From assembly GCA_009779515.1 (NCBI GenBank), contig WREE01000069.1:1-10031 (forward strand): a stretch of DNA of 10,031 bases. Reading direction: 5' to 3'. Within the stretch, counting starts at the first letter, position 1. Every line of letters starts with the position of its first letter. The notes beneath the pieces were generated by a model that was given only the letters and a program-made list of their open reading frames with translations, had not been told where the DNA came from and searched no databases. The translations under genes were made by a program, and so were the position numbers. This stretch comes from Symbiobacteriaceae bacterium (GTDB taxonomy: Bacteria; Bacillota; JAAYKD01; WRDA01). This document shows, piece after piece, positions 6,043 through 10,031 of this stretch.

Positions 6043-7116
6043 ATGAACATATTCCAGTACATGGAACAGCATGGTCATGAGCAGCTGGTTCTTTGTCACG
6101 ACGAAGCCAGTGGTTTGCGAGGGATTATTGCTATCCACAACACCGTCATCGGACCTGCCTTAGGTGGGTTACGTATGTGGCAGTACAACAGCGAAGATGA
6201 GGCTATTTTGGATGCCCTGCGCCTGTCTAAAGGTATGACCTACAAAAATGCCGTCGCCGGTTTACAGCTGGGTGGCGGCAAGTCGGTGATTATCGGCGAC
6301 TCCCGCAAGGATAAAAACGAAGCCTTGCTTCGCTCCTTTGGTCGTTATGTGCAAACCCTAGGTGGACGCTATTATACTGCCGAAGATGTGGGTATAACTA
6401 CCGCCGATATTGAGCAAGTGCGCCTTGAAACAGATTTCGCCTGTGGCATACCGGTAGCTTCCGGTGGTAGCGGTGACCCCTCACCCTTTACCGCTTTAGG
6501 TGTTTACCGTGGTATTCTGGCTTGTGCCCATGAGCTGTGGGGGAGCCAAGATATTTCCGGACGAACTATAGCGGTGCAAGGTTTAGGGCATGTGGGCTTT
6601 TATCTCTGCCAGCATTTACATCAAGCAGGCGCTAAGCTCGTGGTCACCGACATTTATCCAGAGCTGGTGAGGAAAGTAGTGGAGGAGTTTGGCGCCACGG
6701 CGGTGAGCCCTGAGGCTATTTACGGGGTAGCTTGCGATATCTTCTCTCCCAACGCTCTAGGTGCTGTGATCAACGATGACACCATACCGGTTCTTAAGTG
6801 TAAAATTGTGGCAGGCGCCGCTAATAACCAGCTTAAGGAGAATAGTCACGGTGATAAGTTACGGGAGCTAGGTATTATTTATGCTCCGGATTATGTTATC
6901 AACGCCGGTGGGGTCATTAACGTAGCGGCAGAAATGGAACCTGCTGGATACAACAGCGAACTTTCTACCGCTAAGGTTATGCGCATTTACGATAATGTCT
7001 CCCATGTCTTGGCTATTGCCAAAAACGAAGGGATTCCCACCTATCAAGCTGCAGATCGCCTAGCGGAGACCCGTATAGCCCAAATTGCCAAAGTCAAACG
7101 TACTTTTATAGCTTAA
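6043..7116 (+). CDS. bcd: Leucine dehydrogenase (Glu/Leu/Phe/Val dehydrogenase family)
   Basis: NAD-dependent oxidative deamination of leucine, valine and isoleucine to 2-oxoacids, releasing ammonium and NADH. At 357 residues it has the normal length for leucine dehydrogenase, far shorter than glutamate dehydrogenase. Starting at the ATG at 6043, the conserved lysines fall at Lys68 (GMTYKNA) and Lys80 (LGGGKSVI), the family's catalytic positions. The nucleotide-binding loop GLGHVG is at 180-185, and the C-terminal YAPDYVINAGGVINVAAE is intact. Asp in YTAEDVG is also present. It lies 33 nt after ptb and 22 nt before buk2, the same ptb-bcd-buk order as the Bacillus bkd operon. The symbol bcd follows Bacillus usage and does not mean butyryl-CoA dehydrogenase. 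Valine or phenylalanine preference cannot be excluded from sequence. Confidence 0.92.
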   Translation: MNIFQYMEQHGHEQLVLCHDEASGLRGIIAIHNTVIGPALGGLRMWQYNSEDEAILDALRLSKGMTYKNAVAGLQLGGGKSVIIGDSRKDKNEALLRSFGRYVQTLGGRYYTAEDVGITTADIEQVRLETDFACGIPVASGGSGDPSPFTALGVYRGILACAHELWGSQDISGRTIAVQGLGHVGFYLCQHLHQAGAKLVVTDIYPELVRKVVEEFGATAVSPEAIYGVACDIFSPNALGAVINDDTIPVLKCKIVAGAANNQLKENSHGDKLRELGIIYAPDYVINAGGVINVAAEMEPAGYNSELSTAKVMRIYDNVSHVLAIAKNEGIPTYQAADRLAETRIAQIAKVKRTFIA

Positions 7117-7126
7117 ATCTTAATAT

Positions 7127-7133
7127 AGGGTGA
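7127..7133 (+). promoter_or_regulatory. Ribosome binding site that decides the Buk2 start
   Basis: AGGGTGA, matching the 3' half of the extended consensus (GGTGAT), is 5 nt before TTG at 7139. The alternative GTG at 7130 lies inside this site and has no purine-rich site upstream. Confidence 0.55.
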
Positions 7134-7138
7134 TTACC

Positions 7139-8212
7139 TTGTCAGAAAAGCGTATATTGGCGATAAACCCCGGCTCAACCTCGACTAAAATTGGTCTTTT
7201 TCACGATAATGAGCTCATTTTTGAGCAAACACTACGCTATGATACCGCTGAATTAGCGCCCTACCCCCATATCATAGACCAGTTTGCTTTCCGTATGGCC
7301 TCTGTCCTCCAAGGGCTGTCCGAGGCTGCTGTGGAGCTCTCTTCCCTGGATGCCATTGTCGGCCGTGGTGGTTTGCTCAAACCTATCCCCGGGGGAGTCT
7401 ACTTAGTCAACGAAGCTATGTGCCAAGATTTGCGCATAGGGGTGCAAGGAGAACACGCTTCCAGCTTGGGTGGCTTGTTAGCCAAAGAGTTGGCAGATAA
7501 AGTAAATATTCCGGCTTTTATTGTCGACCCGGTGGTGGTAGACGAGCTGGATGATATAGCTCGCTACTCCGGTTTACCGGAGCTTCCTCGCCACAGTATT
7601 TTTCATGCTTTAAACCAAAAAGCTGTAGCCCACCGTTATGCCCAAGATCTGGGTAAGGAATATGAGGAACTCAACCTCATCATCGCTCACCTGGGAGGAG
7701 GTATCACGGTGGGAGCTCACCGCTTAGGGCGAGTTGTCGACGTCAACAACGGCCTAAACGGCGAAGGTCCCTTCTCTCCCGAACGTGCCGGGGGCTTAGC
7801 CTCCGGTGATCTGATGCGCTTAGTCCTTGCCAGTGGTCGAGGGGAAGAAGATTGGGGACGGCGCTTGGTCGGCCAGGGAGGCATGGCGGCTTATCTGGGT
7901 ACCAACAGCGGTAGGGAAGTCCAGGCACGAATTACCGCTGGTGACCAGGAAGCCAAGTTTGTCTACGATGCTATGGCTTACCAGACCGCCAAGGAAGTTG
8001 GGGCGTGTGCTGTGGTGTTGCAAGGCAACATCGACGCCATTATACTCACGGGAGGGTTAGCCTACGACGACTATTTTGTCCAGCAAATTAGCCACCGGAT
8101 TTCCTTTCTGGCGCCTATTAAGGTATACCCTGGAGAAGATGAACTTCTGGCTTTGGCGGAAGGAGTGCTACGGGTGTTAAAAGGTTTGCAGGTGGTGCAA
8201 GAATATGCTTGA
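7139..8212 (+). CDS. buk: Butyrate kinase (paralogue 2, canonical)
   Basis: Acyl phosphate + ADP gives fatty acid + ATP, the final energy-conserving step. From the TTG start at 7139 it is 357 residues, normal for the family. It has NPGSTSTK near residue 10, GRGGLLKP, HLGGGITVGAH, DVNN-x-L-x-GEGPFSPERAGG, GGMAAYLGTN and ILTGGLAY, all close to the usual butyrate/branched-chain fatty acid kinase pattern. Buk1 differs at VGAH, GEGPF and GTN. The N-terminus MSEKRILAINPG from the TTG fits the family better than the longer GTG form (7130). It follows leucine dehydrogenase by 22 nt and overlaps the next gene by 8 nt, so all are likely one transcript. Butyrate kinase versus branched-chain fatty acid kinase cannot be told apart by motif, but the neighbours favour branched substrates. 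Confidence 0.92.
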   Translation: MSEKRILAINPGSTSTKIGLFHDNELIFEQTLRYDTAELAPYPHIIDQFAFRMASVLQGLSEAAVELSSLDAIVGRGGLLKPIPGGVYLVNEAMCQDLRIGVQGEHASSLGGLLAKELADKVNIPAFIVDPVVVDELDDIARYSGLPELPRHSIFHALNQKAVAHRYAQDLGKEYEELNLIIAHLGGGITVGAHRLGRVVDVNNGLNGEGPFSPERAGGLASGDLMRLVLASGRGEEDWGRRLVGQGGMAAYLGTNSGREVQARITAGDQEAKFVYDAMAYQTAKEVGACAVVLQGNIDAIILTGGLAYDDYFVQQISHRISFLAPIKVYPGEDELLALAEGVLRVLKGLQVVQEYA

Positions 8213-8876
8213 GAAACGTATCACCGTGTTTGTAGGGGCTTACGGTAGCGGTAAAACTGAGCTGGCCTTGAACACGGTGCAAATGATCGCTCCTCATTAC
8301 TCTCAAGTAGCTATTGCCGATTTGGACATAGTTAAACCCTACTTTCGCACTCGAGAGTTTCACCTTCGCCTAGTCCAAAACAATGTGCGGGTGATTATGC
8401 CTACGGGGGTCATGGCTCAAGCCGATTTACCTGCTTTACCGCCAGAGGTCTACGGAGTTCTGCAAAATGAAAACATCAAACTTATTTTAGATGTGGGTGG
8501 TGACGATGCAGGAGCGACCGCTTTAGCCCAGTACCACAGCTATTTTGTGGCACCTCACTACGAAATGCTCATGGTCATTAACACCTGTCGTCCTTTTGCT
8601 CAGAACCCCACTGAGATTGCCGAGTTGATGGAGCGAATACAAATCCGCTCTCGTCTTACCGTTACTGGACTAGTCAGCAACACCAACCTAGGCGCAGAAA
8701 CCACCGCCGAAGTTATTCTCAAAGGGCATAAAATTACCCAGGAAGTAGCCAGGTTGACAAAGCTACCTATTGCCTTCACTGCTGTAGATAAGCGTCTCCT
8801 TGCTGAAGTATCTCCCTTTTTAGAAGGGGAAATTATCCCCTTAACCCGCCAGGTTCTCCCTCCCTGGGAACGCTAG
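8205..8876 (+). CDS. P-loop ATPase of unknown function in the oxoacid oxidoreductase cluster
   Basis: A 223-residue P-loop NTPase. The Walker A is GAYGSGKT (residues 11-18), without the second lysine of the MinD/ParA type. ADLDIVKPYFRTRE (38-52) has the D-x-D pattern of SIMIBI-class enzymes, and LILDVGGDDAG (94-104) is a Walker B/switch II with DxxG. GLVSNTNLG further on resembles a base-contacting strand end. There is no membrane segment or signal peptide, so it is cytoplasmic. Its ATG lies inside buk2 (8-nt overlap), with AGGTGG 9 nt upstream, so translation is probably coupled to buk2. Ferredoxin and oxidoreductase genes follow directly. SIMIBI proteins often drive metal or cofactor insertion or complex assembly, so a maturation role for the Fe-S oxidoreductase is a reasonable but unproven idea. 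It is not a kinase I can name. Confidence 0.85.
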   Translation: MLEKRITVFVGAYGSGKTELALNTVQMIAPHYSQVAIADLDIVKPYFRTREFHLRLVQNNVRVIMPTGVMAQADLPALPPEVYGVLQNENIKLILDVGGDDAGATALAQYHSYFVAPHYEMLMVINTCRPFAQNPTEIAELMERIQIRSRLTVTGLVSNTNLGAETTAEVILKGHKITQEVARLTKLPIAFTAVDKRLLAEVSPFLEGEIIPLTRQVLPPWER

Positions 8877-8912
8877 ATAACCCAACAACCATTTTGAAAG
8901 GTAGGTAAGGTT

Positions 8913-9116
8913 ATGGGTCAGGTTACCATTGATATCGAACGGTGCAAAGGGTGCGCTCTTTGTACCACTGCTTGTCCCCGCAAAATTATGGAGATGAGCA
9001 AGCAAGCCAACGGTAAGGGGTTCTTCTACTCCACAGTTGTAGACCCCACTCAGTGCATTGGGTGTGCTCTTTGTGCGCGCATGTGTCCCGATTGCATTAT
9101 TACGGTGGAAAGATAA
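8913..9116 (+). CDS. vorD: 2[4Fe-4S] ferredoxin, probable delta subunit of the oxoacid oxidoreductase
   Basis: A 67-residue ferredoxin with two complete cluster motifs, Cys11-x2-Cys14-x2-Cys17-x3-Cys21-Pro and Cys48-x2-Cys51-x2-Cys54-x3-Cys58-Pro. Each therefore binds one 4Fe-4S cluster, with a 26-residue spacer between motifs. Such small proteins serve as the delta (electron-transfer) subunit of pyruvate, 2-oxoglutarate or 2-oxoisovalerate oxidoreductases. The alpha-subunit gene starts only 15 nt downstream, which supports that role. AAAGGTAGG is 7 nt before the ATG. It would pass electrons from thiamine-diphosphate-bound intermediates to soluble ferredoxin. The symbol rests on context; a korD/porD-type subunit would look the same. 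Confidence 0.88.
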   Translation: MGQVTIDIERCKGCALCTTACPRKIMEMSKQANGKGFFYSTVVDPTQCIGCALCARMCPDCIITVER

Positions 9117-9131
9117 AGGAGGGATAGTAAC

Positions 9132-10031
9132 GTGCCAGACAAAATTCTCATGAAAGGTAACGAAGCAGTAGGAGAAGCCGCTATTGCTGCTGGTTGCCAC
9201 TACTTCTTCGGCTATCCTATCACACCGCAAAATGAGCTTCCTGAGTATATGTCCCGACGCTTAAAGCAGGTAGGAGGGGTCTTTGTCCAAGCGGAGAGCG
9301 AAGTAGCAGCCATCAACATGGTGTATGGTGCCGCTAGCGCCGGTGTGCGGGTCATGACTTCTTCCTCTTCCCCGGGTATCAGCTTAAAGCAAGAGGGTAT
9401 ATCCTACATGGTCGGTTCGGAGCTTCCCTGTGTTGTCGTGAACATGGTGCGGGGGGGGCCAGGTTTAGGTTCCATTCAACCTGCCCAGAGCGACTACTTC
9501 CAAGCGGTTAAGGGAGGCGGTCATGGAGACTATAAAATAATCACTCTAGCGCCTGCCACTGTCCAAGAAATGGTCGATCTCACCAGAGTAGCTTTCGACT
9601 TAGCCGACTACTACCGTAACCCAGTTTTTATCTTAGGCGATGGTATGCTGGGACAAATTATGGAACCGGTGGTCATTCCCGAAGCAGTAACAGAACTACC
9701 TGAAAAACCTTGGAAGACAGTAGGTACGAAAGGGCAACGCCCCCCGAATATCGTTAACTCCCTCTTTATTGAAGCCGTTACCTGTGAAATTCATAATATC
9801 GAGTTGCAAAAGAAATTTACAGAAATGCAGAAGGAAGTCCGCTATGAAACCTTATACCCGGAAGCGGAAGCTTTCTTTGTAGCTTATGGCACCACGGCAC
9901 GTATTGTCCGCACTGCTATTGAACAAATGCGAGGAGAAGGACACAATGTGGGCATGATTCGCCCTATCTCCCTCTTCCCTTTCCCGGTAGTAGCCTTTAA
10001 TGAGGTTATGGCTCAGGCTAAGCTCTTCCTC
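9132..10031 (+). CDS. vorB: 2-oxoacid:ferredoxin oxidoreductase alpha subunit, probable 2-oxoisovalerate type (3' end outside window)
   Basis: Converts a 2-oxoacid plus CoA to acyl-CoA, CO2 and reduced ferredoxin, together with the delta subunit upstream and presumably beta and gamma subunits beyond the window. The frame is open from GTG at 9132 to the last base: 300 residues, of about 350 expected. The GTG is supported by AAGGAGGG (9116-9123), 8 nt upstream. Family motifs: KGNEAVGEAAIAAG at the N-terminus, GYPITPQNELPEY (27-39, substrate-side loop), QAESEVAAINMVYGAA, TSSSSPGISLKQEG, and RGGPGLGSIQPAQSDYFQA from Arg107. This is closest to VorB/KorA-type alpha subunits. Choosing the branched-chain type rests on leucine dehydrogenase, Ptb and Buk upstream; a 2-oxoglutarate enzyme is the main alternative. 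A run of eight G (9451-9458) encodes Arg-Gly-Gly and stays in frame. Confidence 0.9.
   Translation, partial: MPDKILMKGNEAVGEAAIAAGCHYFFGYPITPQNELPEYMSRRLKQVGGVFVQAESEVAAINMVYGAASAGVRVMTSSSSPGISLKQEGISYMVGSELPCVVVNMVRGGPGLGSIQPAQSDYFQAVKGGGHGDYKIITLAPATVQEMVDLTRVAFDLADYYRNPVFILGDGMLGQIMEPVVIPEAVTELPEKPWKTVGTKGQRPPNIVNSLFIEAVTCEIHNIELQKKFTEMQKEVRYETLYPEAEAFFVAYGTTARIVRTAIEQMRGEGHNVGMIRPISLFPFPVVAFNEVMAQAKLFL

Noticed and set aside
8841..9230. Minus-strand ORF of 129 codons
   Set aside because: It covers the ferredoxin gene and the start of vorB in antisense and has no recognisable features.
9451..9458. Run of eight G as a possible frameshift or sequencing error in vorB
   Set aside because: The reading frame and the RGGPGLG motif continue correctly through it.

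Overview
The window looks like a low-to-mid GC Firmicute, most likely an anaerobe of the Clostridia. The signs are strong AAGGAGG-type ribosome binding sites, some GTG/TTG starts, ferredoxin-linked 2-oxoacid oxidation and butyrate-kinase/phosphotransbutyrylase chemistry. No genus can be named from the sequence alone. No tRNA, rRNA, CRISPR array, transposase or phage gene was recognised.

Left part (1-3472). The 3' two thirds of a DNA topoisomerase III gene enter from the left edge. A predicted lipoprotein gene follows on the minus strand, flanked by two direct copies of a ~50-nt repeat. A repeat- and hairpin-rich region (about 2392-2900) comes next. It contains a possible 59-aa minus-strand ORF with a good ribosome binding site and a clear rho-independent terminator for the next minus-strand gene. 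That gene encodes a coiled-coil protein with two zinc ribbons.

Right part (3600-10031). Eight plus-strand genes lie close together: a small cupin, butyrate kinase 1, phosphate butyryltransferase, leucine dehydrogenase, butyrate kinase 2, an unnamed P-loop ATPase, a 2[4Fe-4S] ferredoxin, and the start of a 2-oxoacid:ferredoxin oxidoreductase alpha subunit that runs off the right edge. Apart from the 85-nt gap after the cupin, intergenic gaps are 12-36 nt, and one pair overlaps by 8 nt.

How the genes work together. Leucine dehydrogenase deaminates leucine, valine or isoleucine to branched 2-oxoacids. The ferredoxin-dependent oxidoreductase converts these to acyl-CoA, CO2 and reduced ferredoxin. 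Phosphate butyryltransferase makes the acyl phosphate, and butyrate kinase makes ATP and a branched-chain fatty acid. The ptb-bcd-buk order is that of the Bacillus bkd operon, but a ferredoxin oxidoreductase stands where Bacillus has the lipoamide-dependent dehydrogenase complex. A second, divergent butyrate kinase is added upstream. The least explained part is the P-loop ATPase translationally coupled to butyrate kinase 2.
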